From Magnetospirillum sp. XM-1 (lineage in GTDB: Bacteria > Pseudomonadota > Alphaproteobacteria > Rhodospirillales > Magnetospirillaceae), in contig NZ_LN997848.1 in the NCBI RefSeq assembly GCF_001511835.1, positions 1,798,001 to 1,862,000 of the forward strand: a stretch of 64,000 nt of DNA, read 5' to 3'. Under the pieces are notes generated by a model. That model was given only the letters and a program-made list of their open reading frames with translations, did no database searches and was not told the DNA's origin. Positions within the stretch are counted from its first letter, which is position 1. The number at the start of each line of letters is the position of its first letter. The position numbers and the translations under genes are program-made. This document shows, one piece after another, positions 26,353 through 35,700 of the stretch.

Positions 26353-26935
26353 GCTCGGCCAGCGCTTTGTCGATGGCGGCGCGCAGCCGGGCGGCGTCGG
26401 GCGCGGTGGTGCTGGCGAACCAGTCTACCAGCCGTCCGTCGCGGCCCACCAGGATCTTGTGGAAGTTCCAGCGCGGCACGCCCAGCGGTCCCGTGCGCTC
26501 CGCCGCCCAGCGGTAGAACGGATGCGCGGCTGGGCCGGTCACCACCTGCTTTTCCAGCAGGGGAAAGTCGACGCCGAAATTGATCTCGCAGAAGCTGGCC
26601 ACCTCGGCGTTGGAGCCGGGTTCCTGCGCGCCGAAATCGTTGGACGGCACCCCCAGGACCACCAGGCCCCGGCCGCGATAGTCCCGCCACAGCGCCTCCA
26701 GCCCCTGGTATTGGGGCGTGAAGCCGCATCGGGACGCGGTGTTGACCACCAGCACCACCTTGCCCTTCAGGGAATTGGCCTCCACCTGCCCGCCGGAGAT
26801 GGCCGGCAGGGAAAGGGACGTCCAGTCGAGACGGTCTTGCGCCGCCCCGGCCATGGCGGCACCGGCCAGGCCGAGGGCCGCGATCATGGAAGCCATGACG
26901 GAACCGAGCGGGTTGGCGGGAATGAAGCGATGCAT
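26342..26935 (-). CDS. glutathione peroxidase-like protein, probably periplasmic
   Basis: A 197-residue thiol peroxidase of the glutathione peroxidase family. The catalytic cysteine is C70 in NTASRCGFTPQYQGLE; the family tetrad continues with glutamine (DFGAQEPGS) and the WNFHKILV block. An N-terminal hydrophobic stretch (GSVMASMIAALGLAGAAMAGAAQ) looks like a signal peptide, unlike the usual cytoplasmic members, so it may detoxify peroxides in the periplasm. The ATG at 26935 has GGAG six bases upstream. As in most bacterial members, cysteine replaces selenocysteine; thioredoxin is a more likely reductant than glutathione. Confidence 0.87.
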   Translation of the reverse strand: MHRFIPANPLGSVMASMIAALGLAGAAMAGAAQDRLDWTSLSLPAISGGQVEANSLKGKVVLVVNTASRCGFTPQYQGLEALWRDYRGRGLVVLGVPSNDFGAQEPGSNAEVASFCEINFGVDFPLLEKQVVTGPAAHPFYRWAAERTGPLGVPRWNFHKILVGRDGRLVDWFASTTAPDAARLRAAIDKALAEPSS

Positions 26936-27081
26936 ACTGGTCTCCGTGTCCTTCCATGAAGGTGGGGAGGACGCGCCATGGGTCAAGGACCCCATGGGAA
27001 TTGCCACTATGGACGGAACTGGTCGGACCACGTAATCTTGAGATAACCCAGCCGAAAGGCATAGGGGGGGAGTTCAGCTCG

Positions 27082-29271
27082 ATGCTTCGACTGGATGTCG
27101 GCACATTAGGGTTCACGGCTGCCATGACATCCATGGCGGCAGGCCTTGTGTTCGCCGGCTACGGACTGGCCCGCTACCGTGACCGCCGCTGGGGTGCGTT
27201 CAGCGCATCGGCGTTCTGCTATGGGATCGGCCTGCTGCTGCTCATTCATATGGGAGCCCTGTCCCCCGCCGTTTCGGTCCTGGGCGGCAACCTGCTGCTG
27301 TCCGTGGCTGCGGTGGCGCTCCATGCCTGCTGCCTCCAACTGGCGGAGCGGCCGGTCCGCCCCGTGGCCTATCTGGCCTTCGTTCTGCTCTACATGGCGG
27401 GAGAGACCTACTTCCTGTTCGGCGAGGACAGCATCGGCGGGCGCATCGTCCTGGCGTCGCTGATGCGGGTGCCGTTGTTCCTGCACGCTGCCTTGACGGT
27501 TCATCGCCGCCGCTGGGCGGAGCCGGGTCGGCTGGGCCTCACCCTGCTTCAGGCGGTGCTGGGCGGCTGGGCCGTCATTCTGCTGGTGCGCGGCCTGGCC
27601 GTGGCGGGTGGCGACCCGATCCATGAATTCGTCGCGATCAAGGGATTCCTCGCCTTCTACTACATCCTGGCGGGGCTGGCCTATGTGGTGATCCTGATCG
27701 CGCTGATGCTGGTCGACAGCGAGCGGCTGACCGGCCTGCTGGGCCAGGAGGTTTCGCGGCAGGCCGAGGCGCTGGAAACCCAGATCGCCCGCCAGCTGGA
27801 GGCCCAGGCCGAGCTGCGCCGCTCCGAGGCCGATCTGCGGGCCATCCTCGACAACATGCCCGACATCTTCTACCGCACCGACAACGAGGGGCGGCTGCTG
27901 ATGATCTCGCGCTCGGTGGAAACCCTGCTGGGCTACCCGGTGGACGAGGTGCTGGGCCACGACGCCGCCTTCTACCACGGCGCTCCCGACAGCCGGACCA
28001 ATCTGATCGCGGCGCTGGAAGCCGGCGGCGGCTCGGTCCTCGATTACGAACTGCGCATGCGTCACAAGGACGGAAGGGTGGTCTGGGCCTCGACCTCGTC
28101 GCGCTTCTACTATGATGCCGACGGCCGCCGGGCGGGAACCGAAGGCGTCGTCCGCCTGATCGAGGAACGCAAGCGGATCGAGATCTATATCCGCGAGAAC
28201 CAGGCGCTGATCCAGGCCATGCTGGACGCCTCGTCCGACGCCATCATGCTGTTTCGGCCCGACGGCACCCTGCTGGCGGTCAACGAGGTGATGGCCGAGA
28301 GATTTGGCCACCGGTCCGCGGCCGAGCTGACCGGTTCGTGCCTGTGGGACATGTTCCCGCCCGAGGTGGCCAAGGCCCGCGAGATCACCGTCGGCCGGGT
28401 GGTGGAAACCGGCGAGGCCATCCATTACCTGGACCGGCGCGGCGAGCTCTACCTGGACAATTCCATCTACCCGGTGCCCGGCCCCGACGGCGTCCCCGAC
28501 AAGGTGGCCGTCTATTCCCGCGACATCACCGCCCAGACCCTGGCCGAGGCCAAGGTGAAGACCTATCTGGCGGAACTGGAGCGCTCCAACGCCGAGCTGG
28601 AGCAGTTCGCCTATGTGGCCAGCCATGACCTGCGCGAACCGTTGCGGATGATCTCAAGCTATCTCTCCTTGCTGGAGCGCCGGTTCGGCTCGCGGCTGGA
28701 GGGCGACGGGCTGGAATTCCTGGCCTTCGCCCGCGACGGCGCCAAGCGCATGGACAAGCTGGTGCTCGACCTGCTGGAGTTCTCGCGCATCGAGCGCAAG
28801 GGCGCGCCCATCGTCGCCATGGAGATCGACCCGGCCCTTCGGCAGGCGCTCCGCCATCTGGAGCTTACCATCGCCGAAAGCGGAACCGAGGTGACGATCC
28901 CCCACGATGGCGACGCCCCCTGGGTGATGGGCGACCCCGACCAGATCATCCGCCTGTTCCAGAATCTGGTCGGCAACGCCGTCAAGTACCGCGCCCTCGA
29001 CCGGGCGCCGCGCATTTCAGTGACGTGGCGGCGCGAGGGGGCCGAGTGGGAATTCACCGTGGCCGACAACGGCATCGGCATCGAATCCCAGTACTTCGAG
29101 CGCATCTTCCGCATCTTCCAGCGGCTGCACACCGCCGAGCGCTACGAAGGCACCGGCATCGGCCTGGCCATCTGCAAGAAGATCGTCGAGCGCCATGGGG
29201 GGCGCATTTGGGTGGATTCGGTTCCGGGCGAGGGAACCTCCTTCCGCTTCACCCTGCCGGCGGCGGGCTGA
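27082..29271 (+). CDS. sensor histidine kinase with membrane-spanning sensor and two PAS domains
   Basis: A 729-residue protein. About the first 220 residues hold seven or so hydrophobic segments. A coiled coil, two PAS domains (about 255-370 and 380-500), a HisKA domain with H-box QFAYVASHDLREPLR and a HATPase domain (NLVGNAVKYR, ADNGIGIE, GTGIGLAIC) follow. There is no receiver domain, so the response regulator is elsewhere. The HisKA part is closely similar to that of the kinase at 57259. ATG 27082 follows a GGGGGGGAG run. Confidence 0.87.
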   Translation: MLRLDVGTLGFTAAMTSMAAGLVFAGYGLARYRDRRWGAFSASAFCYGIGLLLLIHMGALSPAVSVLGGNLLLSVAAVALHACCLQLAERPVRPVAYLAFVLLYMAGETYFLFGEDSIGGRIVLASLMRVPLFLHAALTVHRRRWAEPGRLGLTLLQAVLGGWAVILLVRGLAVAGGDPIHEFVAIKGFLAFYYILAGLAYVVILIALMLVDSERLTGLLGQEVSRQAEALETQIARQLEAQAELRRSEADLRAILDNMPDIFYRTDNEGRLLMISRSVETLLGYPVDEVLGHDAAFYHGAPDSRTNLIAALEAGGGSVLDYELRMRHKDGRVVWASTSSRFYYDADGRRAGTEGVVRLIEERKRIEIYIRENQALIQAMLDASSDAIMLFRPDGTLLAVNEVMAERFGHRSAAELTGSCLWDMFPPEVAKAREITVGRVVETGEAIHYLDRRGELYLDNSIYPVPGPDGVPDKVAVYSRDITAQTLAEAKVKTYLAELERSNAELEQFAYVASHDLREPLRMISSYLSLLERRFGSRLEGDGLEFLAFARDGAKRMDKLVLDLLEFSRIERKGAPIVAMEIDPALRQALRHLELTIAESGTEVTIPHDGDAPWVMGDPDQIIRLFQNLVGNAVKYRALDRAPRISVTWRREGAEWEFTVADNGIGIESQYFERIFRIFQRLHTAERYEGTGIGLAICKKIVERHGGRIWVDSVPGEGTSFRFTLPAAG

Positions 29272-29297
29272 GGCCTCACCCCAGGACATGCACCTAT

Positions 29298-29323
29298 CCC
29301 CTCTCCCGCAAGCGGGAGAGGGG
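29298..29323. terminator. strong hairpin between convergent genes
   Basis: CCCCTCTCCCGC-AA-GCGGGAGAGGGG is a perfect 12-bp stem between the 3' ends of a histidine kinase and the HD-GYP gene. There is no T-run. The same kind of hairpin is common between genes in many proteobacteria, so it may be a dispersed repeat that doubles as a transcription or RNA-stability element. Confidence 0.6.
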
Positions 29324-29335
29324 GAGGATGCGCCC

Positions 29336-32335
29336 TCACCCCAGATAGAGGGAGATGTCCACCTCGTCGATCTGTTCCGGCTTCAGGTAGCGTTCGGCAT
29401 AGCGCCGATAGACGCCCGAGGTCAGGAACAGGTCGAACAGGTCGGGATCGATGTGCTTGTCCTTTTTGAAGAAGCTCAGGATCTTCACGCATTCCGACAG
29501 GGTCTTGGCCTTCTTGTAGGGGCGGTCCGAGGCGGTCAGCGCCTCGAAGATGTCGGCGATGGCGGTGATGCGGGCGGGAACGGACAGGTCCTCGGCCGCC
29601 AGCTTCTTCGGGTATCCGGTGCCGATCAGCGTCTCGTGATGGGCGCCGGCATATTCCACCACCCGCGACAGGTGCTTGGGGAAGGGCAGGCGCTTCAACA
29701 TGATGATGGTCTGGATGATGTGCTCGTTGATCTTGAAGCGCTCTTCCTCGGACAGCGTTCCGCGTCCCACCGACAGATTGTAGACCTCGCCGAAATTGTA
29801 GAGGTTCTCGGGGATCTTGGTCTTGAAGCCGTAGGCGGGGTCGAACAGTTCCGTATTGGTCGGCCGCGGGATGACGTGCTGCGGCTTGTCGGCCAGCAAT
29901 CGTTCGGTGGCGGGCAGCGGCTCGGGCTCGCCCTCGTAGCGACGCAGTTCCTCGTGCGCCAGGCCCAGGCGGTCGTCGAAATGGCGCAGCCAGGTCTTGG
30001 TGGCGATGGATTTCAGCCGGTCGACCTTTTCCGGCGCCATGAATTCGCCGCCCAGATTGCACTCGGCGATGAAGGCGAAATCGTCGATCAGCGCCGCCTC
30101 GGCTGTCCTGAAGGCGGCCTCCGCCTCGTCCGCCGGGGTACCGGCGACGATGGCCTCCAGCATGCGGATGCGCTCGTCCCTCAGCAGCACCTCGAAGCGG
30201 GTGCGCACCTCGTGGATGCGGTTGTGGATGGTCTCCAGCTTGGTGGCCTTGTCCACCACGTATTCCGGGGTGGTGACCTTGCCGCAATCATGCAGCCAGG
30301 CGCCGATCTTGAACTCGCGCCACTCGTCGGGCGTGGTGAAGGCGAAGTCGGCCAGCGAGCCTTCGGTCACCTGGCAGGCTTCCTCCGCCAGCATCAGCGA
30401 CAGTTCGGGCACGCGCTCGCAATGGCCGCCGGTATAGGGGCTCTTGGCGTCGATGGCGCCGGCGATGATCTGGATCATGGCGTCCATCAGCCGTTCCTGC
30501 TGGTCCAGCAGGTCGCGGTTATAGAGCGCGGTGGCGGCCTGGGCAGCCAGGGCCTCGACGAAGCGCTGGATCTCGGGCGAGAACGGCACGATCTCGTCTT
30601 GGCCGTGGGGGCGCGAGTTGATCAGCTGCACCGCGCCGATGATGTCGCCGCCCCTAGGCTTCAACGGCACGGTCATGAACGAGACCGACTTGTAATTGGT
30701 GCGCGCGTCGAAGGCCTTGGTGCCGGAGAAATCGAACTCGGTGTCGTCGTAGGCGTCGGGGATGTTGACCGTGGTCTGGGCATGCACCGCATGGCTGACC
30801 ACGTTGTTGTGGTTCTCCTTGCCGTCCTTGAACATGGGGACGGGGGGCAGCGAGGGCGGCTCCTCGTGGGCGCCGCCCATGCGGATGTTCAAGGTGTCGT
30901 TGCGGATGATCTGGAAACGCAGGTTGTTGTCGGTGTCGCGGATGTAGAGCGTGCCGCCGTCGGCGTTGGTCAGCTCCTTGGCGCCCATCAGGATCATTTC
31001 CATCAAGACGCCGTGGTCGCGCTCCGCCGACATGGCGATGCCTAGGTCCACCACCCGCTCCAGCCGCTTCTGGGCGGCGGCCAGGTCGGTGGTGCGGCCC
31101 TGGATGGTCTCCTTCATCAGTCCGAACGCCTCGGACAGGTCGTGGAACTCGGTGATCAGCGAGGCGTGGGGGGCGGCGCCCGAGAAGTCGAACTCGCGCA
31201 CCCGGGACGCCTCGGCCACCAGATGGCGGACCGAGCGGGCGATGCGCCGGGCGAACAGCATGGCCAGCGGCACCACCACCAGCAGCACCAGCCCGGCGGC
31301 GTTGAGGATGCGCACCTGCATGTCGCGGATGGGGCCGGTGAAGTCGTCGAAGGGCGCGGCGACGCCGATGCCGATGGCCTGGCCGCTGGCATGGCGCCAT
31401 TCGGTCATCTGGGCCAGAACCTCGCCCCGGATGGCGGGGCGCAGTTGGGCCTCGCCCGGCGGGACCTCGCCCAGGACGCGGAGCAGGGGGGCCGGCACCG
31501 AGGCGAGGTCGGCCAGGGCGGCGGGCTCCTTGTCGGCTCCGGCCAGCAATTGCGGCGCGGCGGCCAGGATGCGGCGGTTCAGGTCGAGCAGCACCACGCC
31601 GCCATGGGGCGAGACGTTCTGCTGGGCGGCGAAATCCGACAGGCCCTTCAGCGCGATGTCGACGCCGAACACCGTTCCCTCGGTGGCGGCCATGCGCGAC
31701 GCGGTCAGTCCCGGCGCCTGCAGCGAATTGAAGATGTAGGGCTCGGACAGCACGCTGCCATTACCGGTCAGCGCCGCCTTGTACCAGGGGCGCAGGCGGG
31801 GGTCATAGGTGGGGTCGTCCTTGGACGCCGAGCCCAGCGGCCGGGAGGCGGCGTCGAGGAATGTCCACGTTTCGCGGCGCTTGCCGTCGGGGCCGGCGGC
31901 GATGGTGCGGATGACGAAATGGGTGCCGGCCGGCGCTTGGCCCGCGGCGGCGCGGATGCGCGCGTCGTCGCGCGCCGCGATCACCTGCAGGAAGGCGCCG
32001 TCGATCTGCGCCACATAGGCGGCATAGAGGCTGGCGTTCTGCTCCAACAGGCGCAGCATGAAGGGGATCGACGGGTGGTCGTTGCCGATGGGCTGGCCAA
32101 AGGCCGGCAGCGCGGCGCCCAGGCCCGCCAGGTCCAGCAGGTCGCCGATCTGGCCCTCCACCCGGTCGGCGACCTTGGCGGTGATCTCGCCGAACAGGCG
32201 CCGGGCGCCCTCGCGGGCGGCGTTGGTGCTGGAAAAATAGATGCTGCCCGCCGTGGTCACCGTCAGGCAGACCACGACGAAGGCGATGATCAACACGATG
32301 CTGAATTGCAGCCCCAGGCGCACCCGGCCAGCCAT
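29336..32335 (-). CDS. HD-GYP cyclic-di-GMP phosphodiesterase with Cache, HAMP and GAF domains
   Basis: A 999-residue membrane protein. It has a transmembrane segment at about 8-30, an extracytoplasmic double-Cache-like sensor to about 330 (YDPRLRPWYKAAL), a second segment and HAMP-like linker near 340-400, a GAF domain about 420-600, then HD-GYP. In the last, the metal dyad H682-D683 (WLHDCGKV) and HHETLIGTGYP are intact, so it should hydrolyse cyclic di-GMP in response to a periplasmic ligand. The Cache part resembles that of the adenylate cyclase at 38485. ATG 32335 has AAGGGGGAG close upstream. Confidence 0.9.
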   Translation of the reverse strand: MAGRVRLGLQFSIVLIIAFVVVCLTVTTAGSIYFSSTNAAREGARRLFGEITAKVADRVEGQIGDLLDLAGLGAALPAFGQPIGNDHPSIPFMLRLLEQNASLYAAYVAQIDGAFLQVIAARDDARIRAAAGQAPAGTHFVIRTIAAGPDGKRRETWTFLDAASRPLGSASKDDPTYDPRLRPWYKAALTGNGSVLSEPYIFNSLQAPGLTASRMAATEGTVFGVDIALKGLSDFAAQQNVSPHGGVVLLDLNRRILAAAPQLLAGADKEPAALADLASVPAPLLRVLGEVPPGEAQLRPAIRGEVLAQMTEWRHASGQAIGIGVAAPFDDFTGPIRDMQVRILNAAGLVLLVVVPLAMLFARRIARSVRHLVAEASRVREFDFSGAAPHASLITEFHDLSEAFGLMKETIQGRTTDLAAAQKRLERVVDLGIAMSAERDHGVLMEMILMGAKELTNADGGTLYIRDTDNNLRFQIIRNDTLNIRMGGAHEEPPSLPPVPMFKDGKENHNNVVSHAVHAQTTVNIPDAYDDTEFDFSGTKAFDARTNYKSVSFMTVPLKPRGGDIIGAVQLINSRPHGQDEIVPFSPEIQRFVEALAAQAATALYNRDLLDQQERLMDAMIQIIAGAIDAKSPYTGGHCERVPELSLMLAEEACQVTEGSLADFAFTTPDEWREFKIGAWLHDCGKVTTPEYVVDKATKLETIHNRIHEVRTRFEVLLRDERIRMLEAIVAGTPADEAEAAFRTAEAALIDDFAFIAECNLGGEFMAPEKVDRLKSIATKTWLRHFDDRLGLAHEELRRYEGEPEPLPATERLLADKPQHVIPRPTNTELFDPAYGFKTKIPENLYNFGEVYNLSVGRGTLSEEERFKINEHIIQTIIMLKRLPFPKHLSRVVEYAGAHHETLIGTGYPKKLAAEDLSVPARITAIADIFEALTASDRPYKKAKTLSECVKILSFFKKDKHIDPDLFDLFLTSGVYRRYAERYLKPEQIDEVDISLYLG

Positions 32336-32487
32336 GACGCTCCCCCTTATCGACCGAGCCCCCTCGTCGTGGCGCAGTCTGCACTGAATCCGAAATAAGA
32401 AAAGAGGGTAATCACCCTATCACCTTGCGCTTTCCGCGACGCAGGAACGACAAGATATATCGGGTGGGGGAGGCGTAAGAAAAGGGG

Positions 32488-33273
32488 CTACGACACTCCG
32501 CGCTCGCGCTTGTTGACGCGGGCCATGGACAGGCCCAGGCACAGCCCGGCCCAGGCCAGGGTCACCGCCAGGGACGCCAGGTAGGAGGTGTCGGTGAACA
32601 ACCGTTCCGGCCCGCCGTAGAAGGGGGCGCGGATGATCACCAAGGCGTGGCTGACCGGATTGGCCAGCATCACCGCCTTCATCCAGCCCGGCACGTTGCC
32701 GATGGGAAACAGCGCGCCCGACAGCATCCACAGGGGCATCAGGAACACCATCATCACCGCGTGGAAGGCCGAGGTGGACTTCATCCCCCAGGCCAGCAGG
32801 AAGCCCAGCGCGGAAAAGCCGATGCCGGTGAGCAGGAAGCCCATCAGCAGCAGGACCAGCGCGCCCGCTCCCAGATGCAGGCCCAGGAAGGGTGCGGCAA
32901 TGGTGAAGATCAGGGTCTGGATCATGGCGATGGAGGTGGCGCCCAGCACCTTGCCCAGGACGATGGCCAGGCGAGACACGGGCGCCACCAGCACGCCCTG
33001 CAGGAAGCCGGCGTCGCGGTCCTCGATGATGGTGATGGACGAGAAGATGGATGCGAACAGCATCATCATCAGCATCACGCCGGGATAGAAGTATTCGAGA
33101 TAGGTGACGTTCTCCATGCCCGCCGGGCGGAACGAGCCGCCGAAGCCGGCGCCCAGGAACAGCCAGAACAGCAGCGGCTGCGCCACGGTGCCGACCACGC
33201 GCTGGGGCTGGCGGATGAAGCGGGTGAACTCGCGCTTGGCCAGCGAGAAGGCGACGGGGGCCATGCCGGTCAT
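32488..33273 (-). CDS. ABC-2 type transporter permease
   Basis: A 261-residue inner-membrane protein with about six hydrophobic segments, and the ABC-2 features REFTRFIRQPQR at the N-terminus and IEDRDAGFLQGVLVAPVSR before the third segment. It would form an exporter with the ATPase encoded immediately upstream, whose stop overlaps this ATG by four bases (ATGA). Similar pairs move drugs, lipids or polysaccharides; a NodJ/daunorubicin-type export role is the nearest guess. Nothing nearby fixes the substrate. Confidence 0.88.
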   Translation of the reverse strand: MTGMAPVAFSLAKREFTRFIRQPQRVVGTVAQPLLFWLFLGAGFGGSFRPAGMENVTYLEYFYPGVMLMMMLFASIFSSITIIEDRDAGFLQGVLVAPVSRLAIVLGKVLGATSIAMIQTLIFTIAAPFLGLHLGAGALVLLLMGFLLTGIGFSALGFLLAWGMKSTSAFHAVMMVFLMPLWMLSGALFPIGNVPGWMKAVMLANPVSHALVIIRAPFYGGPERLFTDTSYLASLAVTLAWAGLCLGLSMARVNKRERGVS

Positions 33274-34244
33274 GATGCCGCCTTCCTGAGTTCGAGCGCC
33301 AAGGCGTGGTCGGGAACCGCCTTGCTGGTGACGTGGACGAAGACGTCGTCCAGGCCCGGCTGCTTGATGGCGATGGAGGCGATGTCGGCGCGGTACTTGT
33401 CCAGGATGCGTTCGAGCAGCGGCAGGCTTTCGCCGTTCTCGGTCTCCTCCAGGCGGACCTCGTCGCCGATGCAGCGCACGGCGAGGCCCATCTCGGCACG
33501 CAGGCGGGCGGCCAGGGCCTCGGCGTCACGCGCCTGGACCACCACCATCTCGGTGCCGATCATGGCCTTCAGGGCGGCAGGCGTGTCGTGGGCCAGCAGC
33601 TTGCCCTCGCGCATGATGGCGACGCGGTCCACGTCGTCGGCCTCGGAGAACACGTGGCTGGTCATCAGCACGGTCATGCCGCGCTCCTTTTGCAGGCGGT
33701 GCAGCGCGCCTAGGAAGTTGCGCCGGCTCATGGGGTCCAGACCGGTGGTGGGCTCGTCGAGCAGCAGCACCTTGGGGTCGGTCATCAGCACCTTGGCCAG
33801 CTCCACCTGCCGCGCCAGTCCGCCCGACAGGGTGTCCACCTTCTGGTCCAGGCGGCCGTCGAGATCGGTCCAGGACAGCGCCTCGTCGCGGCGGCGGGCG
33901 AAGTTCGCGCCGGTCAGGCCATAGAGGTCGGCATGGATCTTCAGGTTCTCGCCCACCGACAGGTGCTTGTCCACCGCCGGGCTTTGAAACACCACGCCCA
34001 TGATCTCGCGCACCCGGGCGGGCTGGGCGAACAGGTCGAAGCCGCCCACCGTGACCTTGCCCTGGCCGGGCAGGGTCATGCCGCACAGGATGCGGAACAG
34101 GGTGGACTTGCCGCTGCCGTTGGGGCCGGACAGGATGGCGAACTCGCCGTCCCGAACATCCAGGGTCAGGTCCGCGATGGCCTTCCGGGGCGGCATCTTG
34201 CGCGTGCCCGGATAGGTGTGGCTGAGATTGTCGATGGTAATCAT
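33270..34244 (-). CDS. ABC transporter ATP-binding protein (DrrA/NodI type)
   Basis: A 324-residue ATPase with Walker A GPNGSGKST, the Q-loop (FQSPAVDKHLSV), the signature in modified form LSGGLARQVELAK, Walker B VLLLDEPTTGLDP and the H-loop TSHVFSEADD. The C-terminal about 90 residues form the extra domain typical of export ATPases (QPGLDDVFVHVT). It is coupled to the ABC-2 permease. MITIDNLSHTYPG at 34244 fits the family N-terminus; a start at 34262 is possible. Neither has a convincing ribosome binding site. Confidence 0.9.
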   Translation of the reverse strand: MITIDNLSHTYPGTRKMPPRKAIADLTLDVRDGEFAILSGPNGSGKSTLFRILCGMTLPGQGKVTVGGFDLFAQPARVREIMGVVFQSPAVDKHLSVGENLKIHADLYGLTGANFARRRDEALSWTDLDGRLDQKVDTLSGGLARQVELAKVLMTDPKVLLLDEPTTGLDPMSRRNFLGALHRLQKERGMTVLMTSHVFSEADDVDRVAIMREGKLLAHDTPAALKAMIGTEMVVVQARDAEALAARLRAEMGLAVRCIGDEVRLEETENGESLPLLERILDKYRADIASIAIKQPGLDDVFVHVTSKAVPDHALALELRKAAS

Positions 34245-34302
34245 GGCCGGGCACTGTTCCATAGCCCGGCGGGTGGGTAAAGGCCCGCCTTATTAAAAAA
34301 CA

Positions 34303-35700
34303 TCAATGCTGCCCCGCCTTCACCGCACGCACGAACGCCACGAACCGCGGAGCCCAGGGATTGGCGCCGACGGATCGCATGTGGGCATAGGTGGCGAGCG
34401 TGTTGGCGATTATCAAGCCGTCCTGCTTTTCGGCGATGCCGGTGCCGCGGATGACCTGATAGGCGAAGCGGGGATTGCCGTCCATGTTCTCCAGGCGGGA
34501 ATGGTGGAATTCATGGGCGGGCAGCACGCCGGGACCGTCCTCCAGCCGGGGCCAGGGGAAGGCTTCCGTCTCGCGCAGGCGGACGTATCCCCTTCCCTGG
34601 GGGGCCTTGTGCATCACCGCGTCGGCGGGGATCAGCCCGACCATCTCGCGCTTTTCACCCTTCCAGACGATGGCGCGCGACAGATACATCAGCCCGCCGC
34701 ATTCGGCGTAGATGGGCAGCCCGGCCAGACCCTTCTCCCTGATCTCGGCCCGGAGCGAGGCGTTGGCCTCCAGCGCCGCGCCTTGCGTCTCGGGAAAGCC
34801 GCCGCCGATGAACAGCCCGTCCAGGCCGGGGGGCAGGTGCGGGTCGCGCGTGGCGTCGAAGGGCACCAACTCGGCGCCGGCGGCCTCCAGCGCCTCCATG
34901 TCGTCGCGGTAATAGAAGCCGAAGGCGGCATCCCTGGCGACGCCGATGCGCAACGAGGGCGCGGGCCGGGCGGGAACGGCGTGCCCGGCCACCTCCACCG
35001 GCGGGGCGGCCCGGGCCAGGGCGATCAGGGCGTCCAGATCCACCTGGGACGACACCGCATGGGCGAGGCGGTCGATGGCAGCGGTGGCCGCTTGCGCCTC
35101 GTTGGCGGGGACCAGGCCCAGATGCCGCTCCATGATCTCCATGTCGGGACCGCGATGGACGGCGCCCAGGACGGGAATGCGGGTGTAGTGGGCCACCACC
35201 TCGCGCAGCTTTTTCTCGTGGCGGGGGCCGCTGACCTTGTTGAGGATGACGCCGGCGATCTTCAGCGTGGGGTCGAAGGCCTGGTAGCCGATCAGGAGCG
35301 GCGCCACGCCCCGCGTCATGCCCTGGCAATCCACCACCAGCACCACGGGCGCGTCCAGCCACTGGGCCAGCATGGCCGAGGAATTGGACCCTTCCAGGTC
35401 GACGCCGTCGTAAAGGCCCTTGTTGCCTTCGATCAGGCTGATGTCGGCGCCGGCGGAATCCCGCTCGAAGGTCTGGCGGATGAGCGCCGGCGGCTGGGTG
35501 TGGAAGTCCAGGTTGCGGCAGGCCCGCCCGGTGGCGGCGCCCAGCCACAGGGGATCGATGTAGTCGGGGCCCTTCTTGAACGGCTGGACGGCCAGTCCGC
35601 GCGCCCGCAGAGCGGCGGCGAGGCCCACCGTCACCGTGGTCTTGCCCGAGGATTTGTGGGCCGCCGAAATCAGCAGCCGGGGGGCGGGACGCGTGTTCAA
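34303..35700 (-). CDS. cobyrinate / siroheme a,c-diamide synthase (CbiA family)
   Basis: A 465-residue amidotransferase. The N-terminal P-loop-type domain has AHKSSGKTTVTVGLA, then KKGPDYIDPLW; the C-terminal glutaminase domain has the nucleophile in YAECGGLMYLS and a histidine in the HEFHHSRLEN region. It amidates acetate side chains of a corrin or related tetrapyrrole using ATP and glutamine. No other corrin gene is adjacent, so sirohydrochlorin/siroheme (DsrN-like) is an alternative substrate. It starts with a TTG at 35700 overlapping the upstream TGA (TTGA), and ends at 34303. Confidence 0.85.
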   Translation of the reverse strand: MNTRPAPRLLISAAHKSSGKTTVTVGLAAALRARGLAVQPFKKGPDYIDPLWLGAATGRACRNLDFHTQPPALIRQTFERDSAGADISLIEGNKGLYDGVDLEGSNSSAMLAQWLDAPVVLVVDCQGMTRGVAPLLIGYQAFDPTLKIAGVILNKVSGPRHEKKLREVVAHYTRIPVLGAVHRGPDMEIMERHLGLVPANEAQAATAAIDRLAHAVSSQVDLDALIALARAAPPVEVAGHAVPARPAPSLRIGVARDAAFGFYYRDDMEALEAAGAELVPFDATRDPHLPPGLDGLFIGGGFPETQGAALEANASLRAEIREKGLAGLPIYAECGGLMYLSRAIVWKGEKREMVGLIPADAVMHKAPQGRGYVRLRETEAFPWPRLEDGPGVLPAHEFHHSRLENMDGNPRFAYQVIRGTGIAEKQDGLIIANTLATYAHMRSVGANPWAPRFVAFVRAVKAGQH

